Counted from the stretch's first letter, positions 35,482 to 48,080 are shown. The stretch: DNA of 64,000 bases from Plectrocnemia conspersa (GCA_009617715.1 VTFK01000122.1:434001-498000), one strand, 5' to 3'. Numbers and translations are program-made. The notes: generated by a model not told the origin, from the sequence alone.

Positions 35482-35525
35482 ATGGGATTCGACCCGCGGA
35501 CCTCAGGAGCAAACAACGTGCTTGT
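35482..35525 (-). repeat. tRNA-like fragment
   Basis: In reverse complement it contains GCGGGTCGAATCCCAT, a pol III B-box with a partly paired T-arm, preceded by CTCCTGAGGTCC. No A-box at the right distance. Likely the 3' half of a tRNA pseudogene or SINE head. Confidence 0.3.
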
Positions 35526-36084
35526 AAAGTTTTATGGGATTTTTACGGCGACAATTTTGTACATGTTATTTATATAAAAAAACATATATTTCTTTTGAAT
35601 GTATGTAAAAGGACACCTGAAATTTTAATTGCGAATTATTTTTATGATACTTGTATTATACATTAAAGATGTTTTTAAATGACGTGAGCGTTAGTACTAA
35701 TATATTGAATAAAATTACAAACTATTTGAAATTAAATTAGAATCCAATCAAAAATTGTTGCTTAAAAATAAATTTAGTTTTTCGGGATTAAGGCCAAAAT
35801 AATGTAACTTTGCACCTTAATAAACAGTTTTTTCATAAACATATGTAGTGAAATGTTGATGCCGCTATCAGGCAATGCAGTTGAAATGGCAGGTCTCGGA
35901 AGTCAGAGAGGTGTGTCGAGTTGTATTATTGTCGGCTGTGATTTCAGTAGAGCAGCTGACCCACGCAGAGCCGTAGTGAAGAGGGCAGATATTCAGGGGG
36001 GCACCAAAACGAATATTTTTGTCGCCCTCTAACGCAAACTGCATATGCAAATGTATTAATCACACCTTATATAAACGGTTCAGA
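35526..36084. other. AT-rich with a G+C-richer patch
   Basis: 35875-36015 is less AT-rich (CAGCTGACCCACGCAGAGCC) and carries AGAGGGC and GCCCTCT blocks about 50 bp apart, an inverted pair. A minus frame at 35868-36050 is not recognised. Confidence 0.3.
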
Positions 36085-36380
36085 TTCTACTCCGGCGATC
36101 GGTAACCAAGAGTCTGAAGAACAATAGTAATATGCGCAGTATAGACGGAATTATCTAGCGCGCGTCCTTTTCCATAAAGAGTAATTTTTCAGCGGTACTT
36201 ATGGGTATGGATTAGGTAGTCTTTGCAATATTTTCAATTATTAAGGCAATTATTAATATATCTCTTTTGTCGTGTGTGTGGCGTCATTTTACAGACGGTT
36301 TGATCTCTCTATGTTTGTTCGAATGGTCATTAGCGTGACCTCTAAATTGTTACAAACTGTAGGTGATTGAAACCCCCACA
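36085..36380. repeat. Dispersed repeat X, copy 3
   Basis: GAATTATCTAGCGCGCGTCC, AAAGAGTAATTTTTCAG and ACCTCTAAATTGTTACAAAC match the later part of 22665-23045. The 5' part is missing or diverged. Confidence 0.45.
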
Positions 36381-37029
36381 GTATAATATCTACCATTCAC
36401 TTATGAAGTATGCATAAATCTTAAATTACAATTTTACTCTAATGTAATATTCCAATTTTAATTTTATGATATTTGTTTGTTTAGAATTATTTTTAATAAT
36501 TTATTAGAATATGTATACGTTCAAGTAATAACCAAATTATTATCTAAATTTTCCAAAATACGCTTGTGTTGATGTTATAATGTTAACACTTAATTCGAAT
36601 CCTGTCCTGAAAGCTTAAAGTTCGTTGAAAGCATAAATTTCATTTAAATTGAGCAAATCTTGATATTGTGATTTATGGAATGCATTTTGCAACGAAGCGT
36701 ATGAATTTATGGATGCGAAATGCGATGAAACTTTTGAAGCACACAAACACATTACATGTATATTTCTACCCTAACCAAATCTCACTCACTTTCACATAAA
36801 CAGAACACTTTTATAAGTGACTCATTTGGGAATAATTCTGTGTATAAAAAATATCTCCCAAATGCATAAATATCGTATCGTAAACCTTGAAGTCGACGAT
36901 TTAACGGTCTGTTAACATTTACTCAACCTAGTTTTTGATATCGATTATTTGATGTGCTACATACTATATCTTTGGATTATTCTGGGATTGTAGCGTGTCA
37001 CGTTGAAGTGACTTCAGCAGCTATTTAAT
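36381..37029. other. AT-rich stretch, no gene seen
   Basis: Nothing supported. Confidence 0.5.
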
Positions 37030-37265
37030 CTGTACATAGTGTTTTCTAGGACGTGTCTAGAGCGCATATGGCATTCGTGTCAATCGAAAGCCCTCTTCAT
37101 ACGTCCGGATTTCGCGATTGCTTTCGCATATTGAAGGTGGCGCAGGGGGTGGCGCTTTGCTTTGGATCGAAGGGCGGTCAGGCGGTGCAATTCAATTTTG
37201 ACGTTCATGGTATTAAAATGCCATTTCATATTAGCAATCTGTCTCTGGGGCCTTAGCGCAAATTA
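37030..37265 (+). other. G+C-richer island, possible exon or regulatory DNA
   Basis: An acceptor-like AGTGTTTTCTAG at 37050 precedes a 67-codon plus-strand frame (37053-37256). It is preserved through GC-rich sequence (GGTGGCGCAGGGGGTGGC) but matches no known family. No consensus donor follows. May be a conserved non-coding element. Confidence 0.25.
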
Positions 37266-37825
37266 ATGTTTCGCCCGGAAGTCGTTTGAGATTTTATATG
37301 TGAGATTGTGAAATTTACCTTTTTATCTTAACATAATTTATAATTACCATGTCTATAATAACTAATAACAAAATATTAAAAAAAAACACTTCTTAATTGC
37401 CGAAATTACAGAAATGTTTTTTTTTGCAATTTGTTGATCATCTTGACATTCAGCAAAACTTTTTTTTTAAATCTCACTTAGGTGAATCGCGAATCAGTAA
37501 ATAAATTAATGTAAAATAAAATAAAAAATAATTTAGTGAATATGGCACACACAATTATATATTATACCAAAAACTGTAACGAAACGAGTACCGTAGAAAT
37601 CCGTATTTTAAGCTGGTTCCATTTATAATTCCTATTTCAGTAATAAGTTAAACCAGTTTTTTTTATTTCCATAAGAATAATTATATTTAAGCTTTGTTAT
37701 ATATGTATATCATAGCTCTTATAAAATAAAATAATCTATCATCTATTTAGGTCATTCAATTAAATATGAGCTGCCTATATAAATCAGATTTTTATTCATT
37801 CGACTGTGTGCACTTTAATATTGGA
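37266..37825. other. AT-rich stretch, no gene seen
   Basis: Nothing supported. Confidence 0.5.
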
Positions 37826-38135
37826 TTGTTCATCGCACATTCTCCGTTCGTTTAGCTCTTTTTAAAACGACGCTTAACGAGATTAAGCATTAAAGCGTGA
37901 CTCATGGACTTTTCGTTTGTGTTATTTTTTTATCACATATTTCTCGGAATAAGGCTGATCGACTGCAGCGAGAGTGGCGCTGCCAAAGAAGACGGGGGCA
38001 ACCGAATGGAAAACAATAGAAACAATTTGAAGCGATGGTCTAACCACCCTGTTCTGAGAAAAGCGTCTGAGTCGAGAAAAAGATGAGTGATCGGGAAAAT
38101 GGGTCGGCAAATGTAATTAACAGCAAAGGTTGGGA
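37826..38135. promoter_or_regulatory. Candidate regulatory island
   Basis: Unique, G+C-richer block containing CGACGCTTAACGAG, TTAAGCATTAAAGC and GCAGCGAGAGTGGCGC. Short frames on both strands (37904-38086, 37922-38110) look like chance. Candidate conserved element. Confidence 0.2.
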
Positions 38136-39139
38136 TTCGAGAGAGATATTGACTTGGTTATTCGATTTGAATCATTTTGCATGATACGGATCAGGTTTGA
38201 TGCGAGCGAAATAATCTTATTTTGAAGAGATAAAAATATATAAATTAAATTGTATCGGATCCGCCACGGTAGAGTGGCTTTGATGAAGCTCTTCATATTT
38301 TTCTTTTGGGATTGTTTTCTACTTCGATGTAATCAATTTGAACTTTATCAAAATATGGCCTGAAAATTGATACCTATGAACACAAGTTTAGATGAGTTTC
38401 GAAAGAATACTACTGAAAGTCGTTTATCGGAAAGCGACCGCTTCCAATGGTTCGTGAAATTTCAATCAGGAAATTTGAGCCTCACGAATGCTGACCGCCT
38501 ACAGATATCATAAACGTTGAATGAAGGGGCACTGAAGCAAATCATTGTTTATAATAGTAATGTAATGGCTGGCTGACGTGAAATAAACATGATTAAATAA
38601 CATATTTTATTTCGATATTTATTTATTCCAAAATTAATAAAATATTGTTTTTCTATGATGTATAAAACTCAATCATTTTATTCATACTGTTATTACAGAT
38701 TTATTTTAATACTGGATTAAATAGAATATTTTTAATCATCGGCGATTATCAACAATGTTGATGGATCCTTCGCTCTTGACATATCCACATAATATTAAAA
38801 ATTGAAAATATCACAGTTGACCTAAAAATTGCAACCAGAATGACATATGCAAATGTCACGTCGCTACGGTTAGTTGCCCGCTTGGGAGGAGTTCTTGTGA
38901 CACATGTATATTTTCTGTTTTATGAGTAAGCTATTATTTTACGTATACTCGTTCTTTTAAAAATCATATTTTAATTTGAGCCATCTTAAAATATTTATTA
39001 TATCACTCACGACTAACTAAATAAGCGTTCCAAGTTGTTGCTGAAAATCGATGTCTTAGTGATAACACTATCACTATATGAATTTTCTTTGCGGTAGCTT
39101 TCTCTTAAATTAATTTTGCTTAAGAGATCTTTTAACGTG
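38136..39139. other. Mixed AT-rich stretch, no gene seen
   Basis: No repeat or frame supported. Confidence 0.45.
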
Positions 39140-39387
39140 GATATATAAGTGGCATTAAAATCTATATTTATCTCATGCGGCTCTCAATATTTTCAGGTAG
39201 CAATTTTTATTTATTTTTATATATTGATGAAGTAAATATTTATTAAAAATAAAAATTAATTTTAAATTAAGTAATCTAAATAATTATATCAATTTTAATA
39301 AAAACAACAATTTTTATATTAATATTATTATTTTTTTTATTCTCCAAAAATTCATTATTCTGGTAGCAATAATTCTGGCCACCCCTG
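39140..39387. mobile_element. Possible hAT-like remnant
   Basis: The right end reads CAGGGGTGGCCAGAATT in reverse complement, a classic hAT-style terminus at 39387. Inside lies GAGAGCCGCATGAG (reverse complement, about 39175), a motif common in such elements. The left end is not defined; 39140 is approximate. Confidence 0.35.
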
Positions 39388-41135
39388 GTATATACAACAC
39401 AATTCATAGCAGTGAAATGCAAGCGTTAACTCGGAATCGACTGTTATTCATTAGTATGAATAGTTTTTAACTTATTAAATAACTATTTTAGTAAATCTTT
39501 ATGTTCGTTGATTTGTATATAATCTAATAAAAATTTATTTCTATATTTTATAGCAGGGCCATAGATAGAAATTTTTGAGGCTTTTTCTGGAACAAACAAC
39601 TGGTGTAACCTTTCGTTTGTATTATGTTTTTTAATCAATTTTATTCAAGTTTTGAAAAATATTCTTTAAGTTTTAAGGGCTTGTTAGAGTTTGCATCGAC
39701 TGTAGTGCAGATTCAGGTATTTTTTTTATAGAGGATAATTTTGCTCATTTTAATAACTTGTTATATATTCTGATGATCCTTTTACTCATTTATTTATTGA
39801 CTTTCTTAAGTATTCATTGAATATTATTAAAAAAATAAATAAAATACCGTAAACTTTGATTTTATTCTAGTATAAATAACAATATGGTTATGCAAGTCTT
39901 TAAAAATCAATAAAATAATAGCAAAACATGATTTTAAAATATCATAGAGTTTTTAACATATTATATATAATATTGAAACTACACGAGAAAAAAAACAGAT
40001 TTAATAAACTAATTATAAATCGTGCGTCTTCACGCCTGAACTACTTTTATTTGCCATAATTAAAAAAAATATAAAACAAAAATATGATTTAGAGATACTA
40101 TATAAACAATAGCAAATGATGGATCATATTAACCGCTTTGTTCGTTTCGCGTAAAAGGGTTGTAAAACCCAGTTTTAGAATCGGTTTTCTTAAACACCGC
40201 TTATAGACAAGCATTCTCCATTAAGAAGGTTTTCTTTATGAAATAATTCCATGAAGCTCTGAGCTTTTAGAAGATTTTATTCTGGATACTTGGAACTTGG
40301 AAAAATTCCGAGCAATGTAGTCATTTAAACGTGCATATACAAAAAAAGATGTAGATTAAAAAGAACCGTTCAAGTGCAATTGATATGTGAAGGAATTATA
40401 CTTGTTACTATATGAAATGATAATCATATATTAAATTTTTTATGAATTCTGTAATGGTCTGTTTTTATAAATTGTATAAATATTTATTTTATAAGGCTTG
40501 TTTAATATATATTAGAATACTTTTATATGCTCTCCATTGATTTTATAACGAGCATGATATTAACTATTCGATATTAATAATACATTTTATAAAAAATATC
40601 CAATAGTAATAGCTCAAAAGTTCAAAGTAGATTTGTAATATGTTTCAAGGTTAAACGACGCTACGCATCGAATTTAACTTCAAAGGCTCTATTTATATTA
40701 TAATATATATTGTTTTTTTATTATTTTCGTATCATAGAAACGTCAAACAATAATGGAAAATTTGGAGATCAACATGTTATGAACGCTTGGGCACGATCAT
40801 AGCCAGATTTCAAGTTAAAAAGTGAAACGTCCGATGGCACTCTCGGTATTATCTTTTGTTATTTTTATCATCTCGAATTGGAGAGTTGTATACCTATTTT
40901 TAACATACTATAACTTTTAGATTCGTTGCAATTTTTGAAGTTTCAGAAATGGCTGGCGGCCAGCACCCTTCAGCTTCAGCAACGTTCGCTTTTATGTTAA
41001 AAACTTTATACATGTAAGATTTTTTTAAATCGGTTTAATATATTTTTTTTAAATATTTAATTTTATATATAAACATCTAGACGGTTATGTGTGTTTATAA
41101 ATATATCTAAATATTTTTCATGCCCTTGTTTGCCG
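39388..41135. other. AT-rich stretch, no gene seen
   Basis: Long AT-rich block. No frames, repeats or signals supported. Confidence 0.5.
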
Positions 41136-41520
41136 TTCTACGCCAGGCAATCCAATCATCACGATCGTAATGGGATTTCTTTTCTTCCCGAGGCACTTTT
41201 GGGGTGAAGATCACAGAGCAATACGCAAGGGCGATGGTGATTCTCGCGCAGTGGGGGTGGTTCAGCCAGGGCTGTTTCTAATCCAAAGCCGGCGGTGGTT
41301 TTGCGTCGCGACGTCGCGTGACGGAACGGTCGTTCACTCGCACAACAACCCTCGTGCAAGATTGGTTCGCTACACTGTGTGTGTGTACGTACCGCGAGCC
41401 ATCTGGCCTTCGGTGCAGAGACCTGCTTTATCGATTCAGAACGAGGTTATGTTTTGTCGATAGTCTTGCGGTCGATGGACTGTTTGGCCGCTGAAACGGT
41501 CATGTCTGGTGTTCGGAATA
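41136..41520. promoter_or_regulatory. Candidate regulatory island
   Basis: CpG-rich (GTCGCGACGTCGCGTGACGG, AAGCCGGCGGTGG), with a GTGTGTGTGTACGTAC tract at 41378. Frames on both strands (41170-41463 plus, 41159-41359 minus) overlap and show no domain. No repeat partner. Confidence 0.3.
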
Positions 41521-41599
41521 ATGTGAATTGTTATTATCAGTGAAAAATTTGAGAAATAAAACTTTTTACAACCCTGCAACTCTGAGGTATATTCCTATC

Positions 41600-41890
41600 C
41601 TATGCACCCTTTAATCAACTGGCTTAATTATTATTTTATCAATCTTATAGGAAGTGTAGTATGCATGCAACTAATCAACGAGAGCTGGGTCGCGTGGATT
41701 CAGTTTATTGATAATAATCTTGTTTTAAACACATGAAATCTTTTATTGTTGGGTGAGTCATTTTTTTTATAGTTATATTTATAGTAAAATTATTAATGTT
41801 ATGTTTAAAGATCTCTCTACAATTTAAAATATGGTGATGCTCTCACTTTCAAAAAAAAACTTTTTTATTATCGAATCCACTGTGTGCTAA
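41600..41890. repeat. Dispersed repeat Y, copy 1
   Basis: GTAGTATGCATGCAACTAAT and CAACGAGAGCTGGGTCGCGT match 43367-43420 in the same orientation. Weaker matches continue for about 200 bp (ACACATGAAATCTTT, TTGTTGGGTGAGT). The pair lies 1.7 kb apart and brackets other repeats. Confidence 0.5.
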
Positions 41891-42261
41891 TTTATTTAAT
41901 CACAAAAAATAGCTTCTTACCTATGATTTATATATGATTTATTTATGGTATACCATGCACCCCATCCAGATGTTGGGACCACTACCTGAAAAAAAAAACC
42001 CAAATATGCAATGACATAAGAACGAATGTTTCGCTTTATTCTTGTAAATAGTATTTAGTTAATTATTCGCTATTGTAATTCACACAACACCAATGGTTCT
42101 CAACATATTTTTAATCTCATGGGTTTATTGTTGTTTTTTATTATTTTGTTATATGAAACATTAAATGTATGTACATTTCAATTACTTACATATATATATA
42201 CTTGATTTTTGCTTATATTTGTTCATTGTATGATATTTCTCAAATCAATCTATCTAAATAT

Positions 42262-42370
42262 TTATTATTTTTATTAAATCTTCCGTTGTAATCTGACAGG
42301 CGTGAGCCCAATGCGTTACAACGGGCAAATCTGTACCAACTGGGTAAGTCAATCAGACATAATGAATACC
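42262..42370 (-). mobile_element. LINE 3'-end fragment with conserved hairpin
   Basis: Minus-strand LINE tail. A 9-bp stem (CCGTTGTAA 42283-42291, TTACAACGG 42316-42324) encloses the conserved loop TCTGACAGGCGTGAGCCC. The AT-rich tail (AATAAAAATAATAAATA in reverse complement) follows to the left. The upstream part (CTGTACCAACTGGGTAAG) matches 62450-62475. Only the 3' end is present, as in 5'-truncated LINE insertions. Confidence 0.6.
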
Positions 42371-42404
42371 TACAAATTCTGTCGCGCGTTTTGATTGCTT
42401 TTGA

Positions 42405-42545
42405 CGTGAATTTTTGCCTTCTGAGAAGTAATAATTGTCTTTGCGCTCTCCTATTGACCAAAGTTCGGTTTGAATTAACTTTGACCAATACTCTTATAAA
42501 TCAGTAGTAATATCGCTAAGGATAGCTATCATATTTGTAAAACAT
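42405..42545. repeat. Palindromic miniature element, copy B
   Basis: CTTCTGAGAAG, TTTGCGCTCTC and AGTTCGGTTTGA match 95-150. ACCAATACTCTTATAAATCA and GCTAAGGATAGCTATC (42489-42535) match 15-70 in reverse complement. The left arm is truncated where it meets the LINE tail. Confidence 0.5.
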
Positions 42546-42639
42546 AGTGTAGTATCCAAGTCTGTCTGTGCTTCTTCTCCCGCTTATTTTCATTATTCAT
42601 TAATGTAGGTTCTGAGACTATAATTTATTTTAGATTTTT

Positions 42640-42790
42640 CATTAGGTTAGGTTTGGGTTTAAACAGCAAATGGACGTTTCGCAACTATCAAATAAAGTTT
42701 CATGGACATTTTAGAGTAGCATATGATTTTATTTAAATTATATTTTTGATAGTAGAAATATGTATGTATGAACTAGTGAAATATTATTTC
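42640..42790. repeat. Dispersed repeat Z, copy 2
   Basis: GGTTTGGGTTTAAACAGCAA, GACGTTTCGCAACTA and GGACATTTTAGAGTAGCATA match 34600-34745, the first two in reverse orientation and the last direct. Confidence 0.4.
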
Positions 42791-42896
42791 GACTTCACTA
42801 CTTCACTGGTAAAAAATATATATTTATGTATTCCGATATGATTTCACTAAAATGACATTTTTGGGTTAGATAACTTGAAATTTTCTGGTTTAGAAT

Positions 42897-43035
42897 CAGG
42901 TACGTCATTTCACCATTTTCAAGGGGAAGGGGGAAGCAAAAATTGACAACTCATTGGTCGTTTTATTTTAACTTATCGATTTCATTAAGATTCATAGTAT
43001 TTCATTAAATGGCATGCATTTGGTACGTAATAGTA
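42897..43035. mobile_element. hAT-like miniature element, copy 2
   Basis: CAGGTACGTCATTTCACC at the left, and TCGATTTCATTAAGATTC and AAATGGCATGCATTTGG further in, match the reverse complement of about 340-462. The other end is not recognised. Confidence 0.4.
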
Positions 43036-43324
43036 AAAACAAAATCGTGGATAACAATTTATACGTATAGGTTTTGAGCGGCTGGTACAGACTGGTCAAA
43101 AAATTGTTTCCAAAATCCAACGGATTTTAGTAGTTGAACAATTCCAGGTAAAATAGTCAGGAATTACTAAATCTTTTTACCGTAATATATTGCTAAAAGC
43201 GTCTTTGAATAACCAATGAAATAAAATACTGGATTTTTTTCATTGAGTCATTTTAAATGGCTTCAAAAAATAGAAAATATGATGGCATGCATCTATAATA
43301 TATGCATTTTAACTGTAATGGTAA

Positions 43325-43615
43325 AACCATTTTGGGCATGACATACATGCCTTTAATCATTATTGGAAGAGTAGTATGCATACAATTAACCAACGAGAGC
43401 TGGGTTGCGTAGATTCAGAATTTGTTTTTACACATAAATATTTTTTTGTTGAGTTTATTTATTGTGGATTAAAATGTTTTTTTTTTATGGTTATTTATTT
43501 ATAGTACAATTGATAATTGTAAGGTTTTAAGTTAAATTTTCTAAAATTTTGTTTAATTTTTAACAGTGACACTCTCACATATAATATTGAAATGTATTTA
43601 ATTAGCCTGACGTAA
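43325..43615. repeat. Dispersed repeat Y, copy 2
   Basis: Direct repeat of 41600-41890: GAGTAGTATGCATACAATTA, CCAACGAGAGCTGGGTTGCG, then diverged AT-rich sequence with GACACTCTCA near the end. Confidence 0.5.
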
Positions 43616-44265
43616 AAAATGGTTGAAAAGCACACACTTTATACTTTATATAATCTTTTGAGATGAAAGATTCTATTGTGCTTGACGGTGGTTTCATTTG
43701 AACGCAATAGAAAACTGGCAAATAACACGAACGTTCTTATATAAACTTAATTAAATTTTAAATAATACATGTATAATATTAACATTTTTATATAAGTTTT
43801 TTTTCCGTCAAATTTTTACGTTGACGTCTATCTTTTTACGAATATTTTGGTTTCATCAATCATAACTGCAGGTAATTTTGCACTAGATACAATAATTCGC
43901 GAACGTATCATTATGTTTTATTGTAAACAATTCTTTGTTTGTGAGCTTTAAAATTATAACATTAAAAGTCGATACAGGCGAGCGTGACTCGGGTTAGCGT
44001 AATTGTTCATTTGGCGCAAGAGACAGTCTCGTTCAATAGCATTAATTGACATTTTGATCCAAATACGCAATAAAAATGCCAACAGAGCTTTTTAAATTCT
44101 ACCTTTTTTTTATTATGTATTTAGCACACACCCTTTTTACACCGTTGGATAAGCAGTATCAAAAATAAATTAATATTCGCATAAAAAGCTTTACTGATAT
44201 TTGCCTGCACCAAACACGTTGCGCAAATGTGCACTAATACCGGTTCCAAAATGTTTGTTCAACAC
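43616..44265. other. AT-rich stretch, no gene seen
   Basis: Nothing supported. Confidence 0.45.
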
Positions 44266-44600
44266 ATTAGGCTCACAATTTTATTTTTTAACTTCCACCG
44301 CGCAGACGCTACTAAAAAGAGACCCATTGTTTAGCGGCCGCTGTCTTCCGTTTAGTTGACCTTTATAGCTTTTCCGCATCAGCCTTCGGATTGATTCTGG
44401 AAACTTCAACGTGAGTGATTCGGCGACGTCATCATGACGAGGGTGCCAGGAAAACTCCTTTTCTGTAGCTCTATCTCTGATGTGTTTTTTTTTCTTGTTT
44501 GCTCTTTACCGGAAATCGTTGAATGATTTATGCGTGCGCGAGATCCTTTGATCCGCACGGGCAAATGTTTGTCTTACCTGTTAACGTTGTATGCGTCTAA
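44266..44600. promoter_or_regulatory. Candidate regulatory island
   Basis: Unique G+C-richer block (CACCGCGCAGACGCTAC, TAGCGGCCGCTG, TGCGTGCGCGAGATCC). No frame crosses it cleanly. Candidate conserved element. Confidence 0.25.
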
Positions 44601-45516
44601 CTAGACGCAGGTAGGGTCGGTATGACGCTTTATGACGCGACATGACAAATGATGGTGGTTTAAACTTGCCAACTTTATATGCGTATATATGAATGCAAAG
44701 AGGGCGGTTTTTATGTGTTGAAGCTGAATAAAATTTCATTTTTATATCTAAAGTAAAAAAACAGCACCATAGATCAATGATATAAATCATAGCTTATTCA
44801 TTTAAACGTCGTGGATTAAAATTTTCCAAACGTACCTCGAAGTATTTCAATTTCTATCTTGTCTGGGAGTAATTTTAATTAATATTATTAATCCTGATCC
44901 CTCACCTCATACTAGATATTCCAAGCTTTCAATAATCTTCTTTAATATTTAAGGATATTTTTAATACATTTAATACATGTAAAATGAATATAGATATAAA
45001 GTATGCTAATATAAATAATAGCTATTTCATATAAAAGTATTTTTAGTGTTGTAATTTTTAAGGTAGAAAAGTAATTCGATTGTATAAGTCAAAGTTGAGT
45101 GCTGATGTGAGCCGGTATTAAATTGTATACTTTTCTTTTATATAGCTTGGACCTTTTTACTTAATGTACTTAATACATTGGCCGTATTGTTGTAACTTTT
45201 TTTAATGAAATAATGGTTTCGTAAATGAAAAACCATCGTGTTCGCTTCCTATACAGATTAAAGAATACGTATGACAATACTATTTGCTACACAAGACAAT
45301 TGTTTCTTAGGTGTGTGTCAAAGAAAATTAGCAAATAAAGGTACTTAATGTGGATACGTAGTTTTTGTTTACTAATAGTTATCCATTATTTTCTTCTTAT
45401 TTTTGGGTGTTCTTTCGTGCCTTTGTTTAGAAACATAAAATTATTTATGACCCCTACAAAACATTCAGATAACGATTCGTTACCCCACTAATTATTTGTA
45501 AAAATATTGCGTTTAT
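44601..45516. other. AT-rich stretch, no gene seen
   Basis: A 69-codon minus-strand frame at 44581-44790 is not recognised. Otherwise nothing. Confidence 0.45.
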
Positions 45517-46373
45517 TAGAGTACGCTCGGGATACGGATGCCGGTTTGTTATTGTGTGCGTGTACATGTATATGAGAGGGAGAAGCGATGTAGCGTGTAC
45601 TTCGTTGTCTCGCTTTTTCTTTTAAGGACAGTCGCTGATTCGTCAACGCTGGTATTCGTCATTAAAGTGCAGTGTGGCACAGTGTAGTGATTTATTTTAA
45701 ATAATTTTGTGTTGATATTGGTTTAATCTAAATATGCCCACTGTCCCATGGGTAGGTCACTAAACTCGTGCCACTGTTTTTTATTTATAAATAAAATTTT
45801 AAGAGAATAAAATTTCTTGGGCTTATCTGGGTTAATTGATATCAAGGCTTCAAATATACACTGTAAGTTATTCGTTCTCTTACCCGTGGATTAAAATATT
45901 TTAATTATTTTTCCATTAATCCGTACGTTGTTGGTTTTTTTACACTATTCTCTGTAAGGCTTAAAAAAGTTATTATTCTTATCGTTGCGCCAATGATAAT
46001 TTTTTAATTTATTCAATGGATTCTAATGATTTAATAGAGTCGTCGAGCCATTAAACAATCTGCGAATAATTTCTTTCCCCATTTTATATCTTTTTGCTTT
46101 TGAAGAATAGCTAAAGACTTCATTATTTTTTTTTCTAGTGAAAGATTTTGAATTTTGCAAATATTTAATTAATGACATCAATGTCTGGTTTCTTCGATTA
46201 TATAATATATTTTAAATTGTCCGTTGAAATTTCCAACTTAGCTCAGATGTATGTATGTTAAATAAACATATATTTTCTTTTAAAATAAAAAAATTAAATA
46301 AGCGAAATTGTTTTGAGCCACACAGACCACGCACACAATAACAAACCGGAATCCGTATCCCGAGCGTACTCTA
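45517..46373. mobile_element. DNA transposon with 46-bp terminal inverted repeats
   Basis: 45517-45562, starting TAGAGTACGCTCGGGATACG, is matched in reverse complement by 46328-46373 with one difference (GATGCC versus GATTCC). TA lies at both outer edges, consistent with a TA target duplication and a terminus GAGTACGCTCGGG. The 857-bp interior has no transposase-like frame, so it is non-autonomous. Near-perfect ends imply a fairly recent insertion. Superfamily is undetermined; TA duplication would suggest Tc1/mariner. Confidence 0.75.
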
Positions 46374-46732
46374 CCTTTCATGTTTCGCACAACTGTTTAC
46401 TTTTCGTATGTTTGGTGTGTCGGTAAACAGTTTAATAAAAATAAATATTTATTATCTTAACGTACTACATAAAAAAATAAGCTAAAATTTTGATACCGAA
46501 ATACCATTATTTACATTTTAAACAATTATATTGAGATACAAGTATTCAAATATAATCATCAAGATAATTATCTAAGAACTATCTAGATCACCATGTATGC
46601 TTATAAATGCTTCAATAATTTGCTAATTATGTGTATGAAAATATTTGATATATATGCAAATGGAAAAATATATTTACATTTATTTACCATAAGCTATACT
46701 TTTACTAAAATACATTTTTATTTATCTTTCAG

Positions 46733-46950
46733 ATTTAACATCGATGTGCAGCATGCTGATAAACTCTTCAGTGTATTTGTGAGGTCCCAAACATGTGTCA
46801 TTTGTGAATTTTCATTTGTGTTATAAAGCAAAGTAAAAACTCGACTCTATTGCTCTATACATGTGAATATTGTGTGAATTGTTAAAAAAAACAACAAATT
46901 TAAAATCCAACCATCATCGTTACGACAGTGCAACAAAGAAGAATTGACTT
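46733..46950 (+). other. Candidate non-coding exon
   Basis: A strong acceptor (TTTTTATTTATCTTTCAG ending 46732) and a consensus donor (TTAT|GTAAGTTT at 46951) bracket 218 nt of mixed composition. All frames contain stops, so it would be a 5' UTR or long non-coding RNA exon. The same strand carries the 10478 micro-exon candidate and the 54.1-kb promoter candidate. Unproven. Confidence 0.25.
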
Positions 46951-48080
46951 ATGTAAGTTTGCAAGTTTTACTTATTTTTGTATGTGTGTGTTCTTATCAC
47001 GTATTATACATAATATATCTAATACAATAACATTAATTAATAACAACATGTATGATGTATATAATTTGCTGCTTGTGACATTAGATTTTTTAACAAACCT
47101 TTACTAAAACTGAACGTGTGTCGATATGCTTTTTACAACCAATGTTATGCCGGTTTAAAAATTGCATTTCGCTTGATTTTGCACACAGCGGTTGTATGCG
47201 TCCGGTTTTTTTATTACTACTATTAGATATTATTACAATATCTCGGTTTATCTCAAATTTTACGGTTTCAGACTAAAAGCTATAAAAAATAGCCTTTCTC
47301 AATCTCTCGGGGCTACGTTGGCTCCTTCGCACTTTTTAATTTGTTCATTAAATTTTTTCCCAAACGAGATCTTCCCTTGCGTAATTTCCTCGTGGCGTTT
47401 TTTTATTATTATTATATTATATATACCTTTATTATGACGGTTGACTTGTGCTCGTTTTAAACCATGACGTTTTAACGGTATTTCTTACTTTAGCTGTGTT
47501 TTTTTAATTAACTTTTTATTTTATTACATTGATCAATAATATAATATTCTGGGCTTAGTGCATTAAAAGCTGTAGTACATAATAAAATAAAATAATCTGA
47601 TTTAGCTTAGAATAATATGTATATATACAATTTTTTTGCAGACTTTCTTATTTTATAAATTTATTTACATATAGTGAACGATTTAAGTATTACTATATTT
47701 ATATAAATGCATTAAAAGGTATGTTATTTGATTGACACGATTTATTTGCCTTTACCCGATGACGTCACGGGTGAGCTGTTCGGCCTTTTTTAATAGTAGG
47801 CGTTGTCTGAATACAAAGCTCATGAGGATGTGTTACTTTTTCGTTAGCTTGTTAATTTTATTAGTATCAAGATGTATCTATCGTAATTATCAATGTTTAT
47901 TAAAAATATTCACAATATTATCAAAGTACAATAATCTGAATTCATTATTTTTAATTTACGTTTAGAGTTTAATAATGATTGTTATGGAGCGTTACAGGAA
48001 CGGAAAAATAAATTGATAAAACCTTATATACAAACATGTTTGATCAATACATGGCGAATTAGGTTATTTATAAATCATAT
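46951..48080. other. AT-rich stretch, no gene seen
   Basis: Several AT-driven frames, none recognised. Confidence 0.45.

Noticed and set aside
41600..43615. The direct repeats Y as LTRs of an LTR retrotransposon
   Set aside because: No primer-binding site, polypurine tract, gag-pol coding or TG...CA ends; the interval is filled by unrelated repeats.
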